A stretch of DNA of 64,000 nucleotides from Streptomyces collinus (GCF_031348265.1 NZ_CP133771.1:434001-498000); one strand, 5' to 3'. Positions 30,728 through 38,786 are shown, numbered from the stretch's first letter. A program made the numbers and translations. Notes: generated from the letters alone by a model not told the origin.

Positions 30728-32203
30728 GTGCGTATGACTGCCGACCACACGCGAGCACCCGTTCTGGAAGCACTGGACGAGTACCGGCGCAAGGGGCGTC
30801 TGTCGTTCACGCCGCCCGGGCACAAGCAGGCCCGGGGGGCGGATCCGGCGGTCCGGGAGATCCTCGGTGACGCGGTGTTCCACGGGGACGTGCTCGCCTC
30901 GGGCGGTCTGGACGACCGGCTCACCAGGGGCCGGGTGCTGCAACGGGCCCAGGAGCTGATGGCCGACGCGGTGCATGCCGAGCACACCTACTTCAGCACC
31001 TGCGGGAGTTCCCTTTCGGTGAAGGCCGCGATGCTGTCGGTCGCGGGCCCGCACGAGAAGCTGCTGATCGGGCGTGACGCCCACAAGTCCGTGGTGGCGG
31101 GGCTGATCATCTCCGGTATCGAGCCGGTCTGGACAGAGCCCCGGTGGGATGCCGGGCGGAACCTCGCCCATCCTCCGTCCGCCGAGGAGTTCGAGCAGGC
31201 CTTCGAGGCGCATCCGGACGCGCGCGGCGCGCTGGTCACGAGTCCCACGCCCTACGGCGGCTGCGCGGATCTGCGGGCGATCGCCGACGTCTGTCACCGG
31301 CGCTCACGGCCGCTGATCGTCGACGAGGCGTGGGGCGCGCACCTGCCGTTCCATCCGGATCTGCCGTCGTGGGCGATGGACGCGGGCGCGGACATCTGTG
31401 TGACGAGCATCCACAAGATGGGCAGCGGCCTGGAGCAGGGCTCGGTCTTCCACCTCCAGGGCGACCTGGTGCCGCCGGAGCTGCTGGGGATGCGGGCGGA
31501 CCTGCTGGGCACCACCAGCCCCTCGGTGCTGATCTTCGCGGGCCTGGACGGCTGGCGGCGGCAGATGGCGCTGCACGGCAAGGAGCTGATGGGCGGTGCG
31601 CTGGAGCTCGCCGCCGAGGTCCGGGCCGCCATCGAGGAGATCGACGGGCTGCACGTCAACGACCGGAACGACTTCTGCGGCCCGGGTCTGGCCGACGACC
31701 TCGACCCGCTGCCCGGCGTCATCGACCTCACCAGCCTCGGAATCACGGGCTTCCAGGCGGCGGACTGGCTGCGCGAGCACCGGCACATCGACGCGCACCT
31801 GGTGGATCACCGCCGCATCGGCGCGCAGATCACCCACGGCGACGACCGGGAGACCACCGGGGAGCTGCTGGAAGCACTGCGGGACCTCGCCCGGGCGGCC
31901 GGTGACCTGCCCGGAGCGCCGAAGGTGGAGGTGCCCTCGCCATCGCAGCTGCGGATGGAGCAGGCGGTGCTGCCCCGGGACGCGTTCTTCGGACTGGTCG
32001 AGACCGTGTCGGTGTCCGAGGCGGCCGGTCGGGTCGCGGCCGAGATGATCACGCCGTATCCCCCCGGCATCCCCGCGGTCCTGCCGGGCGAGCGCCTGAC
32101 CGAGCCGGTGCTGGCGTACTTGCGGACGGGGCTGGACGCGGGCATGCACCTGCCCGACCCCGAAGACCCGGAACTGGAGACGGTCCGCGTGCTCGCGGAG
32201 TGA
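30728..32203 (+). CDS. PLP-dependent Orn/Lys/Arg decarboxylase family protein
   Basis: Predicted 491 residues. FTPPGHKQARGADPAVREILG at the N-terminus, HAEHTYFSTCGSS, LIVDEAWGAHLPFHP and TSIHKMGSGLEQGS, whose lysine is the expected PLP-binding residue, are hallmarks of the fold-I decarboxylases (YaaO/SpeA of Bacillus, lysine decarboxylases). It would convert a basic amino acid to a diamine or agmatine; substrate cannot be read from sequence. Starts at GTG 30728 and ATG 30734 are both plausible. A 7-bp hairpin follows the stop. Confidence 0.88.
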   Translation: MRMTADHTRAPVLEALDEYRRKGRLSFTPPGHKQARGADPAVREILGDAVFHGDVLASGGLDDRLTRGRVLQRAQELMADAVHAEHTYFSTCGSSLSVKAAMLSVAGPHEKLLIGRDAHKSVVAGLIISGIEPVWTEPRWDAGRNLAHPPSAEEFEQAFEAHPDARGALVTSPTPYGGCADLRAIADVCHRRSRPLIVDEAWGAHLPFHPDLPSWAMDAGADICVTSIHKMGSGLEQGSVFHLQGDLVPPELLGMRADLLGTTSPSVLIFAGLDGWRRQMALHGKELMGGALELAAEVRAAIEEIDGLHVNDRNDFCGPGLADDLDPLPGVIDLTSLGITGFQAADWLREHRHIDAHLVDHRRIGAQITHGDDRETTGELLEALRDLARAAGDLPGAPKVEVPSPSQLRMEQAVLPRDAFFGLVETVSVSEAAGRVAAEMITPYPPGIPAVLPGERLTEPVLAYLRTGLDAGMHLPDPEDPELETVRVLAE

Positions 32204-32209
32204 CTCCCC

Positions 32210-32229
32210 GGCGTGAAACAGGTCACGCC
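32210..32229 (+). terminator. Short hairpin after the decarboxylase gene
   Basis: GGCGTGA, six-base loop, TCACGCC, seven bases after the stop. No T run. Confidence 0.5.
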
Positions 32230-32282
32230 ACCCGGTCCATGGGGCGCATACACCGCCTAGATGGTTTACCGTTCATTCATAC

Positions 32283-32365
32283 GTGGTGACGGAGTCGACC
32301 CCTCGTCCTCCGTGCGCCACCGCTTACGGCCCTGGCTGGTCTCCCCCGTCCAGCCAGGGCTTTTT
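32283..32365 (+). ncRNA. Candidate structured RNA: two hairpins ending in a U-tract terminator
   Basis: Between the decarboxylase and the cNMP-domain gene, GTGGTGACGGAG (32283-32294) pairs with 32308-32320 over 12 pairs, including one G-U pair and one bulged G, around a 13-base loop. Eight bases later a perfect 11-bp stem closes with five T. The whole block sits between two terminators and about 120 bases before the next start codon. It could be an independent small RNA or an attenuator leader of the downstream gene. No protein frame here looks credible. Confidence 0.5.
32329..32365 (+). terminator. Intrinsic terminator with T run
   Basis: GCCCTGGCTGG and its perfect complement surround a ten-base loop and are followed directly by TTTTT. 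This is the only classical hairpin plus T-tract I found in the window. Confidence 0.85.
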
Positions 32366-32482
32366 CATGCCCGGACGATCCGTCGCAAGAAGTCACGTAC
32401 GCCGAGGTGCCCACGGCCCCGGCAGCGGCTGAAATGGCTTTAGGGACAGCACCGCAGTCGACCGCCCGGCGAGGAGCTCCGC

Positions 32483-32938
32483 ATGACCAAAGCGATCAAA
32501 CTCCTGACCGCCCTGCCTCCGCCCCAGCGGCAGCGTCTCATGACCCTCGCCCGGGAGGTGTCCTTCCCCGAGGACGCCCGGATCTTCGAGGCGGACGGCA
32601 CGGCCGACCGCTTCTGGGTCATCCGCTCGGGCGCCGTCTCACTGGACCAGCAGGTGAACTCCTTGCAACGGGTGACCGTGGCCAGCCTCGGTGCCGGCGA
32701 CCTGCTCGGCTGGTCCTGGCTGTTCCCGCCCTACACCTGGGACTTCGGCGCGGTGGCGTTCAGCCCGGTGCGGGCCTACGAGTTCGACGCCCAGGCCGTG
32801 CTGGGGCTGTGCGAGGAGGACCCGGAGCTGGGGATGATGCTGGTGCGCAACGTCGCTGAAGTGCTCGCGCACCGGCTGGAGATGACCCGGGGCAAGCTGA
32901 TGGAGCAATACACCCTGCACCGGCGGGGAGCGCTGTGA
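32483..32938 (+). CDS. Stand-alone cyclic-nucleotide-binding (Crp/Fnr-type) domain protein
   Basis: Predicted 151 residues forming one cNMP-binding beta roll: FPEDARIFEADGTADRFWVIRSGAVSL, then VASLGAGDLLGWSWLFPP and a C-terminal dimerisation-like helix (GMMLVRNVAEVLAHRLEMTRGKLM). No DNA-binding helix-turn-helix follows. GAGGAG stands upstream of ATG 32483. It may act through protein partners; a related sensor domain heads the histidine kinase at 47120. The candidate RNA upstream might control it. Confidence 0.82.
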   Translation: MTKAIKLLTALPPPQRQRLMTLAREVSFPEDARIFEADGTADRFWVIRSGAVSLDQQVNSLQRVTVASLGAGDLLGWSWLFPPYTWDFGAVAFSPVRAYEFDAQAVLGLCEEDPELGMMLVRNVAEVLAHRLEMTRGKLMEQYTLHRRGAL

Positions 32939-32942
32939 GACG

Positions 32943-34235
32943 TCAGACGCGGTAGCGCCGCAGTGCCGGTACGGCGGCGGCCAGCACCAGCATCACCGCG
33001 ACGACCAGGAATCCACCGCCCGCGACGGCGGTGCGGGGGCCGAAGGCGGATCCCGCGGTGCCGTGCAGCACGTCGGCGAGACGGGGGCCGCCCGCCACGA
33101 CGACGGTGAACACGCCCTGCATGCGCCCGCGCATCTCGTCGGTGGCGGCGGACAGCAGTATCGCTCCGCGAAAGACCATGGAGACCATGTCGGCCACCCC
33201 GGCGAGGGCGAGGAACGCCACCGCGACCCAGAGGTTGCGGCTCAGCCCGAAGCCCGCGATGGCCACACCCCAGGCGACCACCGCCCCGATCACCATCCAG
33301 CCGTGCCGCCGGGCCCGGGAGAAGGTGCCGGAGAACAGCCCGCCCAGCACGGCGCCGATGGGGATCGCCGCGAACAGCAGACCCAGCGCGAGGCCTTCGC
33401 CGTACGGGGCGTACGTCTGGGAGGCGAGCTGCGGGAACAGGGCGCGGGGCATGCCGAGGACCATGGCGATGATGTCGGCGAGGAACGACAGCAGCAGCAC
33501 CGTGTGCCCGGAGATGTAGCGGAATCCGGCGGCGATCTCCTTCACGCCCGCGCGCCGCACCGCCGCTCCGGCCAGGGGCGGCAGCGACGGCAGCCGGTAG
33601 ACCGCCCACACCGTCACGCACAGGGCCACTGCGTCGATGAGGTACAGCTCGGGCAGCCCGATGACGGGGATGAGGGCGCCGGCGAGCAGCGGGCCCGCCA
33701 CCTGCCCGGTCTGCATCACGGTCGAGCCGAGCGCGCCCGCGGCGGGCAGTTCGTCCTCGGGGACCAGCCGGGCTATGGAGGCGGTGCGGGCCGGCGCGTT
33801 CAGGCCCCAGAAGGCCTGCTGCACGGCGAGCAGCAGCATGAGCGCACCCACCGACTCAAGGCCCACGAAGGCCTGGAGCCAGAACAGCAGCGAGGTGACG
33901 GCGATGCCGCTGTTGGTGATCAGCAGCAGCTTGCGACGGTCCATGGTGTCGGCGATCGCCCCGCCCCACAGCGCGAACACGACCAGCGGCACGAGCCCCG
34001 CCAGGCTCGCGGCGCCGACCCACGCCGAAGAGCCGGTGATGTCGTAGATCTGCTTGGGGACGGCGACGGCGGTCAGCTGGCTGCCGACGGCCGTGACGAT
34101 CGTCGAGCCCCACAACCGCCGGTAGGCGGGGCGGCGCAGGGGGCGGGTGTCCATGGCCCAGCGCCGCCAGCCGCGCCGCCGGGGCGCCTGCGGATCGGGG
34201 TCCCGCTCTTCGGTGGTGCTCTCGCTCGTGTCCAC
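32943..34235 (-). CDS. MFS transporter, enterobactin-exporter (EntS)-like class
   Basis: Predicted 430 residues with twelve hydrophobic segments. RRLWGSTIVTAVGSQLTAVAVP and DTMDRRKLLLITNSGIAV (the loop 2-3 motif) and AFWGLNAPARTASIARLVPEDEL are typical of the MFS_3/EntS class of drug or siderophore exporters. GTG 34235 has GAGG nine bases upstream; a charged N-terminal tail of about 40 residues precedes the first helix. No siderophore genes are nearby, so the substrate is open. It converges on the cNMP-domain gene with four bases between stops. Confidence 0.87.
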   Translation of the reverse strand: MDTSESTTEERDPDPQAPRRRGWRRWAMDTRPLRRPAYRRLWGSTIVTAVGSQLTAVAVPKQIYDITGSSAWVGAASLAGLVPLVVFALWGGAIADTMDRRKLLLITNSGIAVTSLLFWLQAFVGLESVGALMLLLAVQQAFWGLNAPARTASIARLVPEDELPAAGALGSTVMQTGQVAGPLLAGALIPVIGLPELYLIDAVALCVTVWAVYRLPSLPPLAGAAVRRAGVKEIAAGFRYISGHTVLLLSFLADIIAMVLGMPRALFPQLASQTYAPYGEGLALGLLFAAIPIGAVLGGLFSGTFSRARRHGWMVIGAVVAWGVAIAGFGLSRNLWVAVAFLALAGVADMVSMVFRGAILLSAATDEMRGRMQGVFTVVVAGGPRLADVLHGTAGSAFGPRTAVAGGGFLVVAVMLVLAAAVPALRRYRV

Positions 34236-34317
34236 GCGCCGCTTCCTCGATGCTCGCTACATCTTTCGGGCGGGGATCACTATCGCACCAGCCGGTCCGG
34301 CCACCGCGGCCGAGGTG

Positions 34318-34935
34318 TCAGCTTCCGGCGATGAGCACGGCGCCGAGCACGATCATCGTGGCGGCGACCAGGCCGTCCAGGACGCGCCAGGCCGCCGGCT
34401 TGGCGAGGAAGCGGCCGAGCATCCGGGCGCCGAACCCGAGGACGGCGAACCAGCACAGGCTGGCCAGCACCGCGCCGAGGCCGAACGTCCAGCGCAGCTC
34501 GCCGTGGTCGGCGGCGACGGAGCCCAGCAGGAACACGGTGTCGAGGTAGACGTGGGGATTCAGCCAGGTCATCGCCAGGCAGGTGAGCACGGCCCGGCGC
34601 ACCGATCCGGCCGCCTCCCCCTCGGCCCGCAGCGCGTCGCCACCGGGCCGGAACACCCGGCGGGCCGCCATCGCCCCGTAGACCAGCAGGAACGCGCCGC
34701 CGATCCAGCCGACCGCCGTCAGCGCGCCCGGCCACCGCACCACCACCGCGCCGACCCCGCCGACCCCGAGTGCGATGAGCGCCGCGTCCGACAGGGCGCA
34801 GATGGCGACCACGGCGAGGACGGCCTGGCGGCGGATGCCCTGGCGCAGGACGAAGGCGTTCTGGGCTCCGATGGCGACGATGAGGGACAGGCCGGTGCCG
34901 AAACCGGCGGCGCCGGCGGTGAAGGTGCTGGTCAT
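34318..34935 (-). CDS. LysE/ArgO-family amino acid exporter
   Basis: Predicted 205 residues with six membrane helices. The opening GFGTGLSLIVAIGAQNAFVLRQG and the central MTWLNPHVYLDTVFLLGS match ArgO and LysE exporters of basic amino acids. It is transcribed divergently from a LysR-type gene, the standard arrangement for lysE-lysG and argO-argP, with a 26-base dyad between them. Neighbouring decarboxylase and saccharopine dehydrogenase-like genes also suggest basic amino acid metabolism, but that link is only by position. Confidence 0.9.
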   Translation of the reverse strand: MTSTFTAGAAGFGTGLSLIVAIGAQNAFVLRQGIRRQAVLAVVAICALSDAALIALGVGGVGAVVVRWPGALTAVGWIGGAFLLVYGAMAARRVFRPGGDALRAEGEAAGSVRRAVLTCLAMTWLNPHVYLDTVFLLGSVAADHGELRWTFGLGAVLASLCWFAVLGFGARMLGRFLAKPAAWRVLDGLVAATMIVLGAVLIAGS

Positions 34936-34971
34936 GGCGTCGACGCTACGGACGCACCGGTCTGGGGTCCA

Positions 34972-34997
34972 GCTAAAGATTCTTACGTATCATTAGC
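34972..34997. promoter_or_regulatory. AT-rich dyad between lysE-like and lysR-like genes, probable operator
   Basis: The 26 bases read GCTAAAGATTCTT then ACGTATCATTAGC; 10 of 13 positions are symmetric. It is centred in the 66-base divergent gap and is much AT-richer than its surroundings. The LysR-type protein is the natural candidate to bind it. Confidence 0.6.
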
Positions 34998-35001
34998 AGG
35001 C

Positions 35002-35904
35002 ATGATGATGACGGATCTTCCGCTGGATCAGGTGCGGACCCTGCTCGCCGTCGTGGACGAGGGCACGTTCGACGCGGCGGCGGCCGCGCTGCATGTGACG
35101 CCGTCGGCGATCAGCCAGCGGGTGAAGGCGCTGGAGCAGCGCACGGGCCGGGTGCTGCTGCTGCGGACGAAGCCGGTGCGGCCGACCGAGTCGGGTGAGG
35201 TGCTGGTGCGGCTGGCCCGCCAGGTGGCGCGGCTGGAGCACGACGCGTACGCGGAGCTGGGGCTGGCCGACAGCGGGGAGCCGATCCGGGTGTCGGTCGC
35301 GGTGAACGCGGACTCGCTGGCCACCTGGTTCCTGCCCGTCCTCTCGCGCGTCCCGGAGGAGCTGCGGCTCTGCTTCGAGCTGCGCCGCGAGGACGAGGAC
35401 CACACGGCGGCCCTGCTGCGGGAGGGCACGGTGATGGCGGCGGTGACCTCGTCCCCTGACCCCGTGCCGGGCTGCTCGGTCCGGTCGCTCGGGAGGATGC
35501 GCTATCTCCCCGTGGCCGCGCCGGGCTTCGCCGCGCGGCACCTCGGCGGACCCCTGACGGAGGCGCTGACGGAGGTGCCCGTGGTGGTCTTCGACCGGCG
35601 CGACGACTTCCAGGACGGCTTCGTCCGGCGGCTCACCGGGGGCCGGAGCGGCGCGAGCGCGCTGCGGCATTACGTGCCGACCTCGGAGGGCTTCGTCGAA
35701 GCCGTGGCCGCCGGGCTGGGCTGGGGTCTGGTGCCGGAGCCCCAGGCGGATCCGCTGCTGGACGACGGCCGGCTCGTCGGCATCGCACCGGGCCGCACGG
35801 TCGACGTGCCGCTGTACTGGCAGCAGTGGAAGCTCGACTCGCCGGCGCTGGCGCAGGTCGCGGAGACGGTGACGGCGACGGCGGCGCAGGCGCTGCGGCC
35901 CTGA
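35002..35904 (+). CDS. LysR-family regulator, ArgP/LysG type
   Basis: Predicted 300 residues. The N-terminal helix-turn-helix reads LLAVVDEGTFDAAAAALHVTPSAISQRVKALEQ, followed by a LysR effector domain (about 92-295). ArgP and LysG activate their divergent exporter gene when basic amino acids accumulate. Three consecutive ATG codons (35002, 35005, 35008) could start it; CAGG at 34997-35000 best suits the last. It converges on a TetR gene with a four-base gap. Confidence 0.9.
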   Translation: MMMTDLPLDQVRTLLAVVDEGTFDAAAAALHVTPSAISQRVKALEQRTGRVLLLRTKPVRPTESGEVLVRLARQVARLEHDAYAELGLADSGEPIRVSVAVNADSLATWFLPVLSRVPEELRLCFELRREDEDHTAALLREGTVMAAVTSSPDPVPGCSVRSLGRMRYLPVAAPGFAARHLGGPLTEALTEVPVVVFDRRDDFQDGFVRRLTGGRSGASALRHYVPTSEGFVEAVAAGLGWGLVPEPQADPLLDDGRLVGIAPGRTVDVPLYWQQWKLDSPALAQVAETVTATAAQALRP

Positions 35905-35908
35905 CGGC

Positions 35909-36616
35909 TCAGTCCCGGACGGCCTCCAGCCGGGCCGCCGCGCTGTCCAGCAGCATCTCCAGGGCCGCCGGATAGGCGCTGGTGAGCATGCGTGTCGCGA
36001 GCAGGGGCGCCGCCTCGGCGATGCGCGGGTGAGTCGTGGCGGGCAGGTGGGCGTACGTCGAGCGCCACATGTCCTCGTCGGCGTGCAGGGAGTCGCTGGG
36101 CAGGGCCAGGGAGGCGGCATCCAGGGCGGCGAAGGCCAGGGTCTGGTCGATGAAGGCGTGGTAGATGCGCACGGTGTCGGGCAGCGGGAAACCGGCCGTG
36201 CGCAGGACGTCCAGGACGGCCTCGTCGGCGGCCAGCTCATGGGCCCGGCCCGTGACCCGGTTCGTGGTCAGCAGGGCCGCCTGCGGATGGGCGAGGTACG
36301 CGGCGTGGATGCGCAGCCCGAAGGACCGCAGGTCCGCCCGCCACTCCCCCGTGGGCCGCCAGCCCTGAAGGGCCTGGCCGATGAGCGCGTCGCCGATGGC
36401 GAGGGTCAGGTCGTCCATGCCCCGGAAGTAGCGGTAGAGCGTGCTCGGGTCGGCGTCCAGGGCGAGGCCCAGCCGCCGGGCGGTCAGTCCCGCGCTGCCG
36501 TGTTCGCGCAGCATGCGCAGCGCGGTCTCGACGATCAGCTCCTCGGACAGCACGGTGCCGCTCTTGGTGGGCCTGCGCCGACGGCGTTTCTCCTCGGGCA
36601 CCACGGGCTTGGGCAC
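35909..36616 (-). CDS. TetR-family regulator (TetR_C-type ligand domain)
   Basis: Predicted 235 residues. The DNA-binding domain ALRMLREHGSAGLTARRLGLALDADPSTLYRYFRGMDDL is clear; the rest matches the tetracycline-repressor-like C-terminal domain. An Arg-rich stretch (RRRRRPTKSG) precedes the helix-turn-helix. GTG 36616 has GGGAGG nine bases upstream. It is divergent from the saccharopine dehydrogenase-like gene and probably represses it; symmetric sequences overlie that gene's promoter candidate. Confidence 0.88.
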   Translation of the reverse strand: MPKPVVPEEKRRRRRPTKSGTVLSEELIVETALRMLREHGSAGLTARRLGLALDADPSTLYRYFRGMDDLTLAIGDALIGQALQGWRPTGEWRADLRSFGLRIHAAYLAHPQAALLTTNRVTGRAHELAADEAVLDVLRTAGFPLPDTVRIYHAFIDQTLAFAALDAASLALPSDSLHADEDMWRSTYAHLPATTHPRIAEAAPLLATRMLTSAYPAALEMLLDSAAARLEAVRD

Positions 36617-36648
36617 AGCGGGCTCCCTCCCCGGGGACCGGCCCCGGT

Positions 36649-36694
36649 CCTTATGCCAACGCCATTGACCTTATGACAGGGGGCGGCGTTGTAT
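36649..36694 (+). promoter_or_regulatory. Promoter candidate with overlapping inverted and direct repeats
   Basis: TTGACC (36665-36670), an 18-base spacer and TTGTAT (36689-36694) resemble a primary-sigma promoter for the gene at 36741. CAACGCC (36657-36663) and GGCGTTG (36685-36691) form a dyad over it, and CCTTATG occurs twice, 20 bases apart (36649, 36669). This is a plausible TetR operator. Confidence 0.45.
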
Positions 36695-36740
36695 CTCCCC
36701 AGGGGCGCGTCGCGTTCTTCGCAAATAGGGAGTTTCTGTC

Positions 36741-37958
36741 ATGCGTGTACTGCTCGTGGGTGCCGGTGGTGTGGGCGGGGCGATCACCCGGATCGCGGCC
36801 CGGAGGCCGTTCTTCGAGGCGATGGTGGTGGCGGACTACGACCCGGACCGGGCCGAGGCAGCGGTCGCGGCCCTGGACGGCGACGCGCGGTTCACCGCGG
36901 AGCAGGTGGACGCGGGCGACGAAGCGGCCGTGGCCCGTCTGCTCCAGGGGCATCGCTGCGACGTCCTGCTCAACGCCACCGACCCCCGCTTCGTGATGCC
37001 GCTGTTCCGTGCCGCCCGCGCCGCGGGGGCCACCTATCTCGACATGGCGATGTCGCTGTCCCGCCCGCACACCGAGCGGCCGTACGAGGAGTGCGGGGTC
37101 AAGCTCGGCGACGAGCAGTTCACGCAGGCCGCCGACTGGGAGAAGGAGGGGCTGCTGGCCCTCGTCGGCATGGGCGTGGAGCCGGGCCTGTCGGACGTCT
37201 TCGCGCGCCACGCAGCCGACGAACTCTTCGACGAGATCGAGGAGATCGGCATCCGCGACGGCGCGAATCTGACCGTCGACGGCTACGACTTCGCGCCCTC
37301 CTTCAGCATCTGGACCACCATCGAGGAGTGCCTCAACCCGCCGGTCGTCTACGAGACGGGCAAGGGCTGGTTCACCACGGAGCCTTTCAGCGAGCCCGAG
37401 GTCTTCGACTTCCCCGAGGGCATCGGCCCGGTCGAGTGCGTGAACGTGGAGCACGAGGAGGTGCTGCTCGTACCCCGCTGGGTCGACGCCCGCCGGGTGA
37501 CCTTCAAGTACGGCCTGGGCCGGGAGTTCGTCGAGACGCTGAAGACGCTGCATCTGCTGGGCCTGGACCGTACCGACCCGGTGGCCGTGCCCGGGCCGGA
37601 CGGACCGGTGAAGGTCTCGCCGCGCGACGTGGTCGCCGCGTGCCTGCCCGACCCGGCGACGCTCGGCGAGCGGATGCACGGCAAGACGTGCGCGGGCACC
37701 TGGGTGCGGGGCGTGAAGGACGGCGAGCCACGTGAGGTGTACCTGTACCACGTGGTCGACAACCAGTGGTCCATGGCGGAGTACGGCTCCCAGGCGGTGG
37801 TGTGGCAGACGGCGGTCAATCCCGTCGTCGCGCTCGAACTCCTCGCCACGGGCGCCTGGTCCGGTGCGGGCGTGCTCGGCCCGGAGGCCTTCCCGGCCCG
37901 GCCGTTCCTGGACCTGCTGACGGACTACGGCTCCCCCTGGGGCATGCGGGAGCAGTGA
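36741..37958 (+). CDS. Saccharopine dehydrogenase-like NAD(P)-binding oxidoreductase
   Basis: Predicted 405 residues. The N-terminus MRVLLVGAGGVGGAITRIAARR is a Rossmann fold; DVLLNATDPRFVMPLFRAARAAG and LLALVGMGVEPGLSDVFARHAADELF follow the saccharopine dehydrogenase pattern, and the C-terminal part closes the catalytic cleft. In bacteria this family includes lysine catabolism and carboxyspermidine enzymes, so the exact reaction is open. The start has AGGGAG about nine bases upstream. Divergent from a TetR gene that probably controls it. Confidence 0.87.
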   Translation: MRVLLVGAGGVGGAITRIAARRPFFEAMVVADYDPDRAEAAVAALDGDARFTAEQVDAGDEAAVARLLQGHRCDVLLNATDPRFVMPLFRAARAAGATYLDMAMSLSRPHTERPYEECGVKLGDEQFTQAADWEKEGLLALVGMGVEPGLSDVFARHAADELFDEIEEIGIRDGANLTVDGYDFAPSFSIWTTIEECLNPPVVYETGKGWFTTEPFSEPEVFDFPEGIGPVECVNVEHEEVLLVPRWVDARRVTFKYGLGREFVETLKTLHLLGLDRTDPVAVPGPDGPVKVSPRDVVAACLPDPATLGERMHGKTCAGTWVRGVKDGEPREVYLYHVVDNQWSMAEYGSQAVVWQTAVNPVVALELLATGAWSGAGVLGPEAFPARPFLDLLTDYGSPWGMREQ

Positions 37959-37992
37959 ACGGCTGTCCGGGAACGCCCTGTTTCAGCGCGCA

Positions 37993-38021
37993 TCGACAGG
38001 TCACCCGAAACGGAGTAAGCA
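37993..38021 (+). promoter_or_regulatory. Candidate primary-sigma promoter for the whiB-like gene
   Basis: TCGACA, 17 bases, TAAGCA, about 40 bases before the start codon. Five of six -35 bases match TTGACA; the -10 is poor. Confidence 0.3.
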
Positions 38022-38061
38022 GACGAGAGAGCACGTTTCTACTGCGATGCAGGTGACTTCG

Positions 38062-38316
38062 ATGGACAACTGGCGAGACCACGCTGCCTGTCGGCACGAG
38101 GACCCCGAGCTCTTCTTCCCGATCGGCACCTCCGGCCCGGCTCTGCTGCAGACGGAGCAGGCCAAGGCGGTGTGCCGACGGCGCTGCCCCGTGCAGGAGC
38201 AGTGTCTGCAATGGGCCCTGGACACCGGGCAGTCCATCGGCGTCTGGGGCGGGACGAGCGAGAACGAACGGCGTGCGCTGAAGCGCCGCACGGCCGCCCG
38301 CCGCCGCTCCGGCTGA
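38062..38316 (+). CDS. WhiB-family (Wbl) iron-sulfur regulator
   Basis: Predicted 84 residues. Four cysteines (10, 38, 42, 48) would hold a 4Fe-4S cluster; GVWGG (60-64) is the family turn and RRALKRRTAARRR the basic tail. The spacing of the middle pair is Cys-X3-Cys (VCRRRCPV) instead of the usual Cys-X2-Cys. ATG 38062 is chosen because AGGTGA lies six bases upstream and the resulting MDNWRDHAACRHEDPELFFP aligns with WblE-type starts; the in-frame ATG 38047 lacks a site. Wbl proteins act by binding the primary sigma factor. Confidence 0.92.
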   Translation: MDNWRDHAACRHEDPELFFPIGTSGPALLQTEQAKAVCRRRCPVQEQCLQWALDTGQSIGVWGGTSENERRALKRRTAARRRSG

Positions 38317-38320
38317 CATC

Positions 38321-38379
38321 ACGCCCGCACCCCTGGGGATGCCCCGCTGCACCGCAGCGGTCCCCAGGGGTGCGGGCGT
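38321..38379 (+). terminator. Perfect 19-bp nested hairpin after the whiB-like gene
   Basis: ACGCCCGCACCCCTGGGGA (38321-38339) pairs exactly with 38361-38379; inside, CCGCTG and CAGCGG (38344-38360) form a second stem. It begins four bases after the stop. No T run. Confidence 0.75.
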
Positions 38380-38435
38380 CCGGCCGGGGTTAGGCTCGCG
38401 GCACGTATCCGTGTCGCCGCGGAGAGGAGTCGACC

Positions 38436-38786
38436 ATGAGCGTGCGCGTGCGCCGTGTCTACGATCCCGCCGAGCCGGAGGACGGGGTGCGGGTCCTGGT
38501 CGACCGGCTGTGGCCGCGCGGGCTGGCGAAGGACGCGGCCCGGGTGGACGAGTGGCCGAAGGCGATCACCCCGTCGACGGAGCTGCGGCGCTGGTACCAC
38601 GCGGGCGAGGGCTCCTACGAGGAGTTCGCCGAGCGGTACGAGGCGGAGCTCGCCGCCGACGAGGCCGCCGAGGCCCTCGACGGCGTGCGCGAACTGCTCC
38701 GTAAGGGGGACGTGACGCTGCTGACCGCGTCGAAGACGCCACAGCGGAGCCACGCCGCCGTGCTGACCCGCCTCCTCGAAGGCTGA
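38436..38786 (+). CDS. DUF488 family protein
   Basis: Predicted 116 residues. VRVLVDRLWPRGLAKDAA, then STELRRWYHAGEGSYEEFAERY and VTLLTASKTPQRSHAAVL are the conserved DUF488 blocks (YeaO-like). The family is small and cytoplasmic with no established activity. GGAGAGGAG stands upstream of ATG 38436. It is isolated from the whiB-like gene by the 19-bp hairpin. Confidence 0.9.
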   Translation: MSVRVRRVYDPAEPEDGVRVLVDRLWPRGLAKDAARVDEWPKAITPSTELRRWYHAGEGSYEEFAERYEAELAADEAAEALDGVRELLRKGDVTLLTASKTPQRSHAAVLTRLLEG

